In this document: positions 46,926 to 58,626 of the stretch, piece by piece
How positions within the stretch are numbered: position 1 is the stretch's first letter
How the letters are laid out: each line of letters starts with the position of its first letter
Assembly (NCBI GenBank): GCA_039619475.1
Contig: CM077115.1
Coordinates: 446,141,292 to 446,205,291 of the forward strand
DNA: 64,000 nucleotides
Source: Icerya purchasi
Taxonomy: Eukaryota; Arthropoda; Insecta; Hemiptera; Monophlebidae
Reading direction: 5' to 3'
Notes under the pieces: model-generated
Told to the model about the DNA's origin: nothing
The model's database searches: none
What the model saw: only the letters and a program-made list of their open reading frames with translations
Position numbers and translations under genes: made by a program

Positions 46926-48221
46926 TTACATATATATTTTGCTCCAAAACTTCTTGAGATTTTCTAATTTCTGCCTTTTTTATTATTATTATGATCTCTA
47001 AAAACATTCTCACCATAGAAATTCATAATTGTACATTTAAAATTTACATGGTGGATATAATTAGGAAAACAATTTACAGTAGAGGCCATGTTTAGAAAAT
47101 GAATTTTAAAACTTAAATTTAATCATAAAAACTTAACGTTTCAGATACCTTTGTCTCTTCAGAAACAAGCCCGATGATAGTAAGTGTGAGCTTTCCGAAA
47201 CTTTCAGTTTTTAAGATTAAATTTTTAAACACGTTGTCTACCGGTAAATCGTTTTCCTCAGGTAAATCTCTTATAAAATGTATAATCAAAGAATTTCTGG
47301 ATCGTACATTTTTCCACAAACTTAAATTTTTTTTTTAAATTAACCCAACCTCAACTTTCGTTTAAAAAATAAACGCACTAAGCTTTAAATGGCACTGAGC
47401 AAGTTAATTTTTGATGTATTTAACGAGTAGTATTATCTACAGCGGTGTGACAGTCCACGCTTTCCTATGTAAAATTCTAAAAAGTTTTTCTTGTATTTAA
47501 TAAATATACATATATACATATATATGTGTGTGTGTGTTTGTCAGGACTGCATTTGTAGCGCGATAAATCAAACATTTATAATCAGTTCCAGTGTAGTTTT
47601 GCGTGTACACACTCACGTTGCATATCACTACTGCCATGAGCGCTGCCAATTCTTTAAAGCTAGAATGTACACAAATAGGTGATCACGACGCGCTGGGAAT
47701 CGATACGATTGAAGAGAGAGAGAGAGATAGGTGTCACGAATGTGTCGCTATGTGCGTGTGTAAGAATTCATAATCGATTCGGGCTGTTTCGGTTTGATGT
47801 TAAACCGTTTATAAAGTAGTTATACACATTTTGTTCAATGTAATAAAAGGAGAATTAAAGCCTTGATTAAAAAGCGAAATATTACTGAAACAATGGAAGA
47901 ATACATGATGTTGCTGAGAAGATGGACTCATGAGATTATGCAAATTTTTTAAATCTTGTACTTGATATTAATTTTTTTTTTGAATATCATGTAGCTTACA
48001 ACATCCTGCTACTAGGGCAACCTTAGCTGCTTTATGTTTTCCTCCTCAATGACTGACCCCATATTTGAATACGGACGAAAAAAATCTTTGAATTTCTCTT
48101 TTGTCGCTGGTTAACGATTATTGTTTTCGGAAATGAGTGCGTCATAGTAAGTGGTGTTTTAGAATTTTCAAAATTATCATTGCTTTCGTATTTTCGCATG
48201 TTTAATTCTGCAGTGTATTTA
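46926..48221. other. No gene recognised; one unassigned ORF at 47119-47319 (minus)
   Basis: The 66-codon minus frame contains IHFIRDLPEENDLPVDNVF and LTIIGLVSEETKVSETLSFY. It is not low-complexity and stands out, but I cannot assign it. TG/TA microsatellites lie near 47509-47540 and 47715-47730. Confidence 0.35.
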
Positions 48222-48289
48222 AAAACAAGTTCAGTCAAGCATGAGGTTTCATGCGCTGAGGATTCCGTATGAAAGTTAACAATAACTAT

Positions 48290-49590
48290 AATTATTTAGT
48301 ATGTAAGAAAATTTGTTTGAATAAATTTCTATTTTTATTTTACTATTTTAATTTAATATCTTAATAAATTTCAAAGATCTTTTCTAATAATAATTTAAAA
48401 CAGTAAAGCAAAATACTAATTTGAATCGAAGACTTAGATTAATTTGAAGTGCAATGTAACGGTTATGAAGAAAAATTAATTAAATCCTTTTTTTATTTAT
48501 TTTTTTAAATTATTGGTTTAGATTTAATAATACTAATATTAAGGTTTTATGATTTTTTTAAATGTGTAATTTTGTTAATTCCTACACCTATCTTTCTTGA
48601 ATAGCCGACCGTCAAAGATATTTAATAAATATATAAACGAAAACACGCAAAAAATATTAATTAGAAATAATATTGATGCTACGTATCACTCTGCTGCGGC
48701 TGCTAGAATGTTGGTGTTCCCTGCTGGCAGGTTGGTGTACGTTGGTGATTGCATCCTGGATTCTCGGCGAATGGGAGGGAGAGACACGGTAATCGAAATT
48801 ATAGTTTACGAATTTTGTAAATGTCACTAATTGGAAAACCGAATTTCGAGGCAATTTGGTTACTTTGTTATTAAACTTTTTTCGGTTGCAAGACGAACTG
48901 GTTACTTTACCAAAAAAGGTCGATATAGTTCCGCGATGTGAAAAAGACTGTCGTTCTACTGTGATGATTTTTTAACAATTCGGTATTTTCTTTCGACTCT
49001 CTCCATATGTTAGACCATTATTAAATATTTTTTTTTTATTTATTTACTAACATAGGTCGTTAAATTGTTTAACAAATCGAAATACTATTCGCATCTGTTT
49101 TTCATCAGGCGGACGTACCACCTAAACAATGATGCGGTGAGTCCGTTCCTTTCATTACAGTTCATAACAACACTAACACACCTCGTAATGAAAATAACCA
49201 AACCAAAACCTGCGATCCTATTTCGTTTCTTATCCCTCGTACTAACACTACTAACGAAAATTATTTCAATCCGAACCAAATTCTAAAAACCGCTGCAATC
49301 TCGTATTCCGATAAAGCCAAAAGAAAAATAACACCGATTAACAAACCTGTTTATTTCGTGCATTCAAAAAACCCACTTAAAACAAAACCAACATTTAAAA
49401 CTAAAAAACTATAAAGTTCTCGAATCAAATCCGGTGCTTGCTAGTTGTGCGCGTGGTGGAATAATATTATCCGTTCGTGCGGATATTAACTTTCAACAGA
49501 TAATGTTACCATCCGACATTCAACCAGTAACAGTCGAAATTCGTAAGCCAGTTCCACGGGAGTCTCTAAACATAATTCCGAACCGTATTT
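48290..49590. other. No gene recognised within element copy C
   Basis: AT-rich with a T run near 49028-49036. The frames at 48597-48854 and 49065-49286 are short and without domain. Confidence 0.4.
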
Positions 49591-49599
49591 AGAAACTTT

Positions 49600-52500
49600 T
49601 AAAGTTGCCAAAAACTTCAAACAGTTCATCCCCTCTAGCGCCGCGAGTATTACGGCTAAAAATTTTGAACAGGGTTAAACATATGCGCTTCGACATATAT
49701 TTCTCAAGTTTGGAACATCAAGGTTTGAAAGTTTCGTTAAGGAAATAACTTATGGTTTCGTTCTCGACAAATAACGATCTTTCCATCGATCATGACCGGA
49801 AAAAAAATATTATTTTTGAAACTTTCGAGCTTTCGGCGCTTAAGGTTCTGAATTTTAAGATGGAAACCTAGATGTTCCAAAGTAAATAAATAAACAGGGA
49901 CTCACATTTTTTTAACCTTGTTCAAAATCTTGAACCAATACATAAATTACAAGCGGGGCTACACGTCATTTTTCAGAATTTTATGAACTTTTAGTAAATT
50001 TCAAACAGTTTTGTTAAGAAAACGAAATACGGGTCCGTTCCCGAAAAATAGCGCTCTTTCCAATAATAATACACTTGAAAAAATTTTTTTTTTTACAAAA
50101 TTTCGAGCTTTCAGAGCCCCAAGTCACTAATTTTAAAATTGGAAACTTAGATGTTCCAAACCAGAGAAATATACATGGATGCCCATATTTACTACTTTCC
50201 TCAAAATTTTTAGCTATAATACTCGCGTCACAAATCAATTCTCTCGATTTTTTGAACTTTTCAGCAAACTTTGAAAGTTCAATTAAGAAAATGAAATACG
50301 GTTTCTTTCCCGACAGATAGCGATCCTTCAAACGGTATATAACATGCGTCAGAAAAATAAAAAATTTTCTTTAAAATTTCGAACTTTCGGCGCCTTAAGG
50401 GTCTAATTTTAAAACTGAAAATCCAAATGTTATAAACTCGAGAAATATAAGGGGATCAGCACGTTTTTAGCCGCGTTCAAAATTTTCAGCTGTAATATTC
50501 GTGGAGCTAGTGGAGAGACACATAATTATTTTTTTTTTTTCAACTTTTCAGAACTTTGAAAATTTCTTTAAAAAAATGAAATACGGTTTCGTTCCCGACG
50601 AATAGCGATATTTCTAATGATATATCACAAACCTAAACAAAAAAAATTTTTTTTCAAAATTTTGAATTTTCGGTGCCCCACAGGTCTCAGTCTAAAGTTG
50701 GGGTCCGATTGTCTTAAATCAGAGAAATATACGTAGAGTCGCGTTTTTTCTACCATGTTCCAAATTTATAGCTGTAATACTCGCGTCGCAAGAAGGGGGC
50801 CGCTAATTGGAGCTGACGCTTTTTTGAACTTTACGTCAACTTTGAAAGTTTGGTTAAGAAAATGAAATTCGGTTTCGTTCCCGACTACTAGAGATCTTTC
50901 TAATGATATATCACAAGCCCAAGAAAAAAAATATTTTTTTCCAAAATCTCGAGCTTTCGGTGCCCCGAGGGTCCAATTTTGACGCTGGAAACTCGGATGT
51001 TCCAAACTAGAGAAATATACGTGGAAGCGCATATTTTTAACCGTGTTCAAAATTTTTATCGGTAATATTCGCGGCGCTAGGGGGGGGGGCACGTCATTTT
51101 TCGCGCTTTTTTGAACTTTACGGCAACTTTGAATTTTTTGGTAAAGAAAATGATATATAGTTTTGTTCTTGATAAATAGCGATCTTTCAAACGATATATT
51201 ACATTACCGGGAAAAAAAATATTTTTTTACAAAATTTTGAGCTTTCGAAGCCCCAGAGTTTTATTTTTAAAGCTTGAGACCCGGACGCACCAAATTACAG
51301 AAATATACGTGGAAGTACATATTTTTAACCATGTTTTAAATTTTTAGCTATAATACTCGCAGCGCTAGGGGACGCGCAATTTTTTGAGCTTTTTTGAGCT
51401 TTATCTCATCTTTGAAAGTTTGGTTAAGAAAATGAAATTCGGTTTCGTTTCCGACTACTAGAGATCTTTCTAATGATATATCACAAGCCCAAGAAAAAAA
51501 ATATTTTTTTCCAAAATCTCGAGCTTTCGGTGCCCCGAGGGTCCAATTTCGAAGCTGGAAACTCGGATGTTCCAAACTAGAGAAATATACGTGGAAGCGC
51601 ATATTTTTAACAGTGTTCAAAATTTTTATCGGTAATATTCGCGGCGCTAGGGGGGGGGGACACGTCATTTTTCGCGATTTTTTGAACTTTACGGCAACTT
51701 TGAATTTTTTGGTAAAGAAAATGATATAAGGTTTTGTTCCTGATAAATAGCGATCTTTCAAACGATATATTACATTACCGGGAAAAAAAATATTTTTTTA
51801 CAAAATTTTGAGCTTTCGACACCCCGGAGTTTTATTTTTAAAGCTTGAGACCCGGACGCACCAAATTACAGAAATATACGTGGAAGTACATATTTTTAAC
51901 CATGTTTTAAATTTTTAGCTATAATACTCGCAGCGCTAGGGGACGCGCAATTTTTTGAGCTTTTTTGAGCTTTATCTCATCTTTGAAAGTTTGGTTAAGA
52001 AAATGAAATTCGGTTTCGTTTCCGACTACTAGAGATCTTTCTAATGATATATCACAAGCCCAAGAAAAAAAATATTTTTTTCCAAAATCTCGAGCTTTCG
52101 GTGCCCCGAGGGTCCAATTTTGAAGCTGGAAACTCGGATGTTCCAAACTAGAGAAATATACGTGGAAGCGCATATTTTTAACCGTGTTCAAAATTTTTAT
52201 CGGTAATATTCGCGGCGCTAGGGGGGGGGGACACGTCATTTTTCGCGCTTTTTTGAACTTTACGGCAACTTTGAATTTTTTGGTAAAGAAAATGATATAA
52301 GGTTTTGTTCCTGATAAATAGCGATCTTTCAAACGATATATTACATTACCGGGAAAAAAAATATTTTTTTACAAAATTTTGAGCTTTCGACACCCCGGAG
52401 TTTTATTTTTAAAGCTTGAGACCCGGACGCACCAAATTACAGAAATATACGTGGAAGTACATATTTTTAACCATGTTTTAAATTTTTAGCTATAATACTC

Positions 52501-55500
52501 GCAGCGCTAGGGGACGCGCAATTTTTTGAGCTTTTTTGAGCTTTATCTCATCTTTGAAAGTTTGGTTAAGAAAATGAAATTCGGTTTCGTTCCCGACTAC
52601 TAGAGATCTTTCTAATGGTATATCACAAGCCCAAGAAAAAAAATATTTTTTTCCAAAATCTCGAGCTTTCGGTGCCCCGAGGGTCCAATTTCGAAGCTGG
52701 AAACTCGGATGTTCCAAACTAGAGAAATATACGTGGAAGCGCATATTTTTAACAGTGTTCAAAATTTTTATCGGTAATATTCGCGGCGCTAGGGGGGGGG
52801 GACACGTCATTTTTCGCGATTTTTTGAACTTTACGGCAACTTTGAATTTTTTGGTAAAGAAAATGATATAAAGTTTTGTTCCTGATAAATAGCGATCTTT
52901 CAAACGATATATTACATTACCGGGAAAAAAAATATTTTTTTACAAAATTTTGAGCTTTCGACACCCCGGAGTTTTATTTTTAAAGCTTGAGACCCGGACG
53001 CACCAAATTACAGAAATATACGTGGAAGTACATATTTTTAACCATGTTTTAAATTTTTAGCTATAATACTCGCAGCGCTAGGGGACGCGCAATTTTTTGA
53101 GCTTTTTTGAGCTTTATCTCATCTTTGAAAGTTTGGTTAAGAAAATGAAATTCGGTTTCGTTTCCGACTACTAGAGATCTTTCTAATGATATATCACAAG
53201 CCCAAGAAAAAAAATATTTTTTTCCAAAATCTCGAGCTTTCGGTGCCCCGAGGGTCCAATTTCGAAGCTGGAAACTCGGATGTTCCAAACTAGAGAAATA
53301 TACGTGGAAGCGCATATTTTTAACAGTGTTCAAAATTTTTATCGGTAATATTCGCGGCGCTAGGGGGGGGGGACACGTCATTTTTCGCGATTTTTTGAAC
53401 TTTACGGCAACTTTGAATTTTTTGGTAAAGAAAATGATATAAAGTTTTGTTCCTGATAAATAGCGATCTTTCAAACGATATATTACATTACCGGGAAAAA
53501 AAATATTTTTTTACAAAATTTTGAGCTTTCGACACCCCGGAGTTTTATTTTTAAAGCTTGAGACCCGGACGCACCAAATTACAGAAATATACGTGGAAGT
53601 ACATATTTTTAACCATGTTTTAAATTTTTAGCTATAATACTCGCAGCGCTAGGGGACGCGCAATTTTTTGAGCTTTTTTGAGCTTTATCTCATCTTTGAA
53701 AGTTTGGTTAAGAAAATGAAATTCGGTTTCGTTTCCGACTACTAGAGATCTTTCTAATGATATATCACAAGCCCAAGAAAAAAAATATTTTTTTCCAAAA
53801 TCTCGAGCTTTCGGTGCCCCGAGGGTCCAATTTTGAAGCTGGAAACTCGGATGTTCCAAACTAGAGAAATATACGTGGAAGCGCATATTTTTAACCGTGT
53901 TCAAAATTTTTATCGGTAATATTCGCGGCGCTAGGGGGGGGGGACACGTCATTTTTCGCGCTTTTTTGAACTTTACGGCAACTTTGAATTTTTTGGTAAA
54001 GAAAATGATATAAGGTTTTGTTCCTGATAAATAGCGATCTTTCAAACGATATATTACATTACCGGGAAAAAAAATATTTTTTTACAAAATTTTGAGCTTT
54101 CGACACCCCGGAGTTTTATTTTTAAAGCTTGAGACCCGGACGCACCAAATTACAGAAATATACGTGGAAGTACATATTTTTAACCATGTTTTAAATTTTT
54201 AGCTATAATACTCGCAGCGCTAGGGGACGCGCAATTTTTTGAGCTTTTTTGAGCTTTATCTCATCTTTGAAAGTTTGGTTAAGAAAATGAAATTCGGTTT
54301 CGTTCCCGACTACTAGAGATCTTTCTAATGGTATATCACAAGCCCAAGAAAAAAAATATTTTTTTCCAAAATCTCGAGCTTTCGGTGCCCCGAGGGTCCA
54401 ATTTCGAAGCTGGAAACTCGGATGTTCCAAACTAGAGAAATATACGTGGAAGCGCATATTTTTAACAGTGTTCAAAATTTTTATCGGTAATATTCGCGGC
54501 GCTAGGGGGGGGGGACACGTCATTTTTCGCGATTTTTTGAACTTTACGGCAACTTTGAATTTTTTGGTAAAGAAAATGATATAAAGTTTTGTTCCTGATA
54601 AATAGCGATCTTTCAAACGATATATTACATTACCGGGAAAAAAAATATTTTTTTACAAAATTTTGAGCTTTCGACACCCCGGAGTTTTATTTTTAAAGCT
54701 TGAGACCCGGACGCACCAAATTACAGAAATATACGTGGAAGTACATATTTTTAACCATGTTTTAAATTTTTAGCTATAATACTCGCAGCGCTAGGGGACG
54801 CGCAATTTTTTGAGCTTTTTTGAGCTTTATCTCATCTTTGAAAGTTTGGTTAAGAAAATGAAATTCGGTTTCGTTCCCGACTACTAGAGATCTTTCTAAT
54901 GGTATATCACAAGCCCAAGAAAAAAAATATTTTTTTCCAAAATCTCGAGCTTTCGGTGCCCCGAGGGTCCAATTTTGAAGCTGGAAACTCGGATGTTCCA
55001 AACTAGAGAAATATACGTGGAAGCGCATATTTTTAACCGTGTTCAAAATTTTTATCGGTAATATTCGCGGCGCTAGGGGGGGGGACACGTCATTTTTCGC
55101 GCTTTTTTGAACTTTACGGCAACTTTGAATTTTTTGGTAAAGAAAATGATATAAGGTTTTGTTCCTGATAAATAGCGATCTTTCAAACGATATATTACAT
55201 TACCGGGAAAAAAAATATTTTTTTACAAAATTTTGAGCTTTCGACACCCCGGAGTTTTATTTTTAAAGCTTGAGACCCGGACGCTCCAAATTACAGAAAT
55301 ATACGTGGAAGTACATATTTTTAACCATGTTTTAAATTTTTAGCTATAATACTCGCAGCGCTAGGGGACGCGCAATTTTTTGAGCTTTTTTGAGCTTTAT
55401 CTCATCTTTGAAAGTTTGGTTAAGAAAATGAAATTCGGTTTCGTTTCCGACTACTAGAGATCTTTCTAATGATATATCACAAGCCCAAGAAAAAAAATAT

Positions 55501-56570
55501 TTTTTTCCAAAATCTCGAGCTTTCGGTGCCCCGAGGGTCCAATTTTGAAGCTGGAAACTCGGATGTTCCAAACTAGAGAAATATACGTGGAAGCGCATAT
55601 TTTTAACCGTGTTCAAAATTTTTATCGGTAATATTCGCGGCGCTACGGGGGGGGGACACGTCATTTTTCGCGCTTTTTTGAACTTTACGGCAACTTTGAA
55701 TTTTTTGGTAAAGAAAATGATATAAGGTTTTGTTCCTGATAAATAGCGATCTTTCAAACGATATATTACATTACCGGGAAAAAAAATATTTTTTTACAAA
55801 ATTTTGAGCTTTCGACACCCCGGAGTTTTATTTTTAAAGCTTGAGACCCGGACGCACCAAATTACAGAAATATACGTGGAAGTACATATTTTTAACCATG
55901 TTTTAAATTTTTAGCTATAATACTCGCAGCTCTAGGGGACGCGCAATTTTTTGAGCTTTTTTGAGCTTTATCTCAACTTTGAAAGTTTGGTTAAGAAAAT
56001 GAAATTCGGTTTCGTTCCCGACTACTAGAGATCTTTCTAATGGTATATCACAAGCCCAAGAAAAAAAATATTTTTTTCCAAAATCTCGAGCTTTCGGTGC
56101 CCCGAGGGTCCAATTTTGAAGCTGGAAACTCGGATGTTCCAAACTAGAGAAATATACGTGGAAGCGCATATTTTTAACAGTGTTCAAAATTTTTATCGGT
56201 AATATTCGCGGCGCTAGGGGGGGGGGACACGTCATTTTTCGCGCTTTTTTGAACTTTACGGCAACTTTGAAAGTTTCGTTAAGGAAATGAAATTCGGTTT
56301 CGTTCCCGACAAATAGCGATCTTTCCATCGATATATCGCATGCCTATAAAAAAAAATATTTTTTTACAAAATTTTGAGCTTTCGTCGCCCCGAGGGTCCA
56401 GTTTTAAAGTTGGAAATCCGGATGTTCCAAACTAGAGAAATATACGGGTATGTGCGTATTTTTAGCCCCATTCAAAATTTTTAACTACAATACTCGCGGC
56501 GCTAAGGGGGGGGGACACGTCATTTTTTGCTGTTTTTTGAACTTTTGGGCAACTTTGCATAACTTTTGTA
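49600..56570 (+). repeat. Satellite array of about 280-bp monomers
   Basis: Monomer boundaries, taken at AATAYTCGC or its variant, fall near 49936, 50218, 50494, 50776, 51064, 51352, 51634, 51923 and so on to 56489, spacing 276-289 bp. Each monomer contains, in order, an ACGTCATTTTT-like segment, GAAAGTTTSGTTAAGRAAAT, a GTTCCCGAC or similar word, GATCTTTC, AAAAAAATATTTTTTT, GAGCTTTCG, GTTCCAAAC and GAAATATACGTGGA. Edge monomers (49936-51350, 56200-56570) are more diverged than central ones. The partial unit at 49600-49712 is inverted. Confidence 0.95.
51352..56488 (+). repeat. 571-bp higher-order repeat, nine units
   Basis: Two monomer types alternate: an AATACTCGCAGCGCTAGG type (282 bp) and an AATATTCGCGGCGCTAGG type (289 bp, with a G9-like run). 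Together they form a 571-bp unit starting at 51352, 51923, 52494, 53065, 53636, 54207, 54778, 55348 and 55919. Units differ at only a handful of sites; the second half of the last unit is diverged. This is the same logic as higher-order satellites: dimerisation followed by local homogenisation. Minus-strand open frames of 137 codons in most units are a periodic by-product and not called as genes. Confidence 0.95.
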
Positions 56571-56897
56571 ACGTAATTTTTTGATTTTATGAAAGTACTC
56601 CTGCATTGTAGTTTATATTTTGAATTTCAGCGTTATAAGTTTATCTAGTGACGAGTTATGATTTTTTAAGTGATTTTTGAGGTCGTTTTATGTACCATAT
56701 TATATATTCTTGACGGTTTTTTGGGTTTTTTGCCGCCCAGGGTAATCGGTCATCTTCAAGTTATAGATCGTTTTAAAGATAATTTTAATTGTAATTTATG
56801 TTCCAAATTTGAAGTTTATAAGTCAAGCCGTTCGTGAATTATTGATTTTTATTTGATATTTTTGTCATTTGTGTACCATCTTATAAGGATTCCGTAC
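56570..56897 (+). repeat. Right-end module of the satellite-bearing family
   Basis: Contains TTTTTGAGGTCGTTTTATG, TTGACGGTTTTTTGGGTTTT, AGTTATAGATCGTTTTAAAG and TTCGTGAATTATTG, ending AAGGATTCCGTAC. It matches, inverted, 4909-5200 (copy A) and, direct, 23090-23350 (copy B). It has no coding content. Confidence 0.8.
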
Positions 56898-56918
56898 ATT
56901 ATATGTATACGGAATCCT
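56886..56918. repeat. Terminal hairpin AGGATTCCGTA / TACGGAATCCT
   Basis: Eleven-base inverted repeats separated by 11 bases, right at the end of copy C. The outer half may be the tip of a neighbouring, inverted copy or a functional terminal hairpin. Confidence 0.7.
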
Positions 56919-57085
56919 AAAAATTGCCTCGGTCTGTACGAATACTTTGAATGAATATCTTAAATTGAAACAATATTGTACACAAATGTAATATAATGTA
57001 TAGTGTGTTACATTGTTATACGTTTGATATATGCTTCTAAAGGGAATATAATAATATAGAGGAATATTTTTGAGTTTTGTTGTTT

Positions 57086-57195
57086 TAGTGAAGTAAGTCC
57101 CCCATACTCTTGATAAGGTTTCATTGAAGTTCAGGTTCGCAATGTTGTACTGAGCCTAATGGCACTAATGAGAGGCCTTGGGGTAGCTGCTTTCT
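57086..57195 (-). mobile_element. SINE tail fragment
   Basis: The reverse complement carries ATTAGGCTCAGTACAACATT and ACCTTATCAAGAGTATGGG then GGACTTACTTCAC, matching the 3' part of the minus SINE at 6285-6400. The 5' head is missing. Confidence 0.65.
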
Positions 57196-58480
57196 CTTGG
57201 AAAGTGTTGTTCTAGAAAAATTAAAAGACAAAAATTACATAAATAGCGAAAATGTTCTTGAATTACAATAAAAAATTATTGTATATATTTATACGAATAT
57301 CTAATTTCTTTATTATTGCGGATAGTTTTTTTTTTCCTTTTTTTTTTTTTGAATCCGGGTGCATTTTGGGATAAATGTGTGCCATAAATTGTCCCAATTT
57401 TAATCTAATCAATGTCGCGGCGAAGTAAAAATATGGACGCAATAATAAATTAGTAAACGAAAATATAAGCTATTAAAAAGACACCGTCGTACACAAGATC
57501 ATCGGTACAAAATTGGACGAATCATCATCCGATAAAAAAAACAATCGAATAAATTTATCGAAATCGGTGTCCGTGTCAGTGTGACACACACACGCACGCG
57601 CACACGTACTACACACTACTATATTTGTATGTCTTTCCAAAAATCGCTGAATAATACAGTCGTACAAAAGCGAGACTAATTACTCAGACGAATACGGTTC
57701 CACTGTGACCAAGGTCTTCTCTCTGTAGCACTGCTCCATCTCGAGCGTCATGACCACCTCTATGCCTACATTGTTGTAGTACACATATCTGATATATTCT
57801 GTATGCAGTACGAATGCATATGCGATGTTACATCTTAGAGGCTGATAATGTAAATGTTTGATTTTTAATCGTTCTTGTACACATGTTCAAAGTGCGCCTA
57901 TATATTTATACATCGGCATCTATGCGCAAATGCAATGGTATGCACGTTATATGACCTTACACGTGACTAATAACCAATTATTATTTCGTTTCCAATAATT
58001 TTTTCTTGTTTGCACCAGTTTTCGAATAGCTCGAGACATTCTAGTACCCGATCATTCCACTTACTGGCTACCCCGTACCGATCGAAACTGGTTACCGGGG
58101 TCTGCTCTAGTTATATTTCTATTATATACCTGTTACAATATCGTTTTAGCTTGAAGTGTAGAACCACTTCGCAACGTAACTAAGAACAACTCTGTAACAC
58201 TTTTCGAGGATGATAGCAATTATATTTCGATTAATCCGTTTTTGTACAAATTATGCTTTTATTACAATTTTCTTTGGGAATATTCCTTTTAAATTCCAGT
58301 ATTTTTATTTGTAAAAATTATTAAAATTTTAATTTGTTTTTTCCAAATTAATCTTTCCTAACATCTAATTAGCCATGCAAACGAACACAGTACATGTAAG
58401 CATAACGTTCCCAGTTGCACTTGCCCGTATTGCTTTCTGAAACAAGAACCATTTTTGTGTTTCAATTTACGTTCAGACGA
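57196..58480. other. No gene recognised
   Basis: AT-rich with a T run near 57327-57350 and a CA/CG dinucleotide stretch near 57582-57606. The small minus frame at 57473-57667 has no domain. Confidence 0.45.
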
Positions 58481-58527
58481 AACTTTTCGAACAGACAACC
58501 GAGAATTTTTCACCAGATACAACAACG

Positions 58528-58620
58528 GTAAGTTTTAATCATTACAATACACACACATCGCCACACACCATCCGACTGTAAACTTTTAAGTTAACTTAAT
58601 CCTTCCATCACTCATTACAG
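58528..58620 (+). other. Possible 93-bp intron before the viral-like ORF
   Basis: ACG|GTAAGT at 58525-58533 is a strong splice donor, and the pyrimidine-containing CATCACTCATTACAG ending at 58620 is a good acceptor, six bases before the ATG at 58627. The length is normal for an insect intron. It is inferred only from signals; no transcript is available. Confidence 0.4.
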
Positions 58621-58626
58621 TTATTC

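Larger units (their letters stand above)
48222..56897 (+). mobile_element. Satellite-bearing element family, copy C (about 8.7 kb)
   Basis: The left end AACAAGTTCAGTCAAGCATG through CGCTGAGGATTCCGTATG (48222-48271) and the right end ACCATCTTATAAGGATTCCG to TAC (56875-56897) match those of copies A and B in order and orientation. Between them lie 1.3 kb of unassigned AT-rich sequence (48290-49590), the monomer array (about 49600-56570) and the right-end module (56570-56897). No transposase is present. Whether 48222-49590 truly belongs to the same insertion is inferred from the shared end, not proven. Confidence 0.55.

Noticed and set aside
48246..48262. Helitron 3' end (hairpin then CTGA) in the satellite-bearing family
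   Set aside because: The hairpin is only one base from CTGA, and the conserved sequence continues through GGATTCCGTATG, so the motif is not the terminus.
51348..56328. Nine tandem 137-codon open frames as a gene family
   Set aside because: They have exactly the 571-bp period of the satellite, cross a monomer boundary, start at an arbitrary ATG and are lost in edge monomers. They are by-products of the repeat, noted only as a testable curiosity.
49600..56570. CRISPR-like array
   Set aside because: Units are about 282/289 bp and contiguous without short unique spacers, in eukaryotic DNA; this is a satellite.
49600..56570. CENP-B box in the satellite
   Set aside because: Words such as TTTCGTTCCCGAC resemble part of it, but the required TTCG...A..CGGG spacing is not met.
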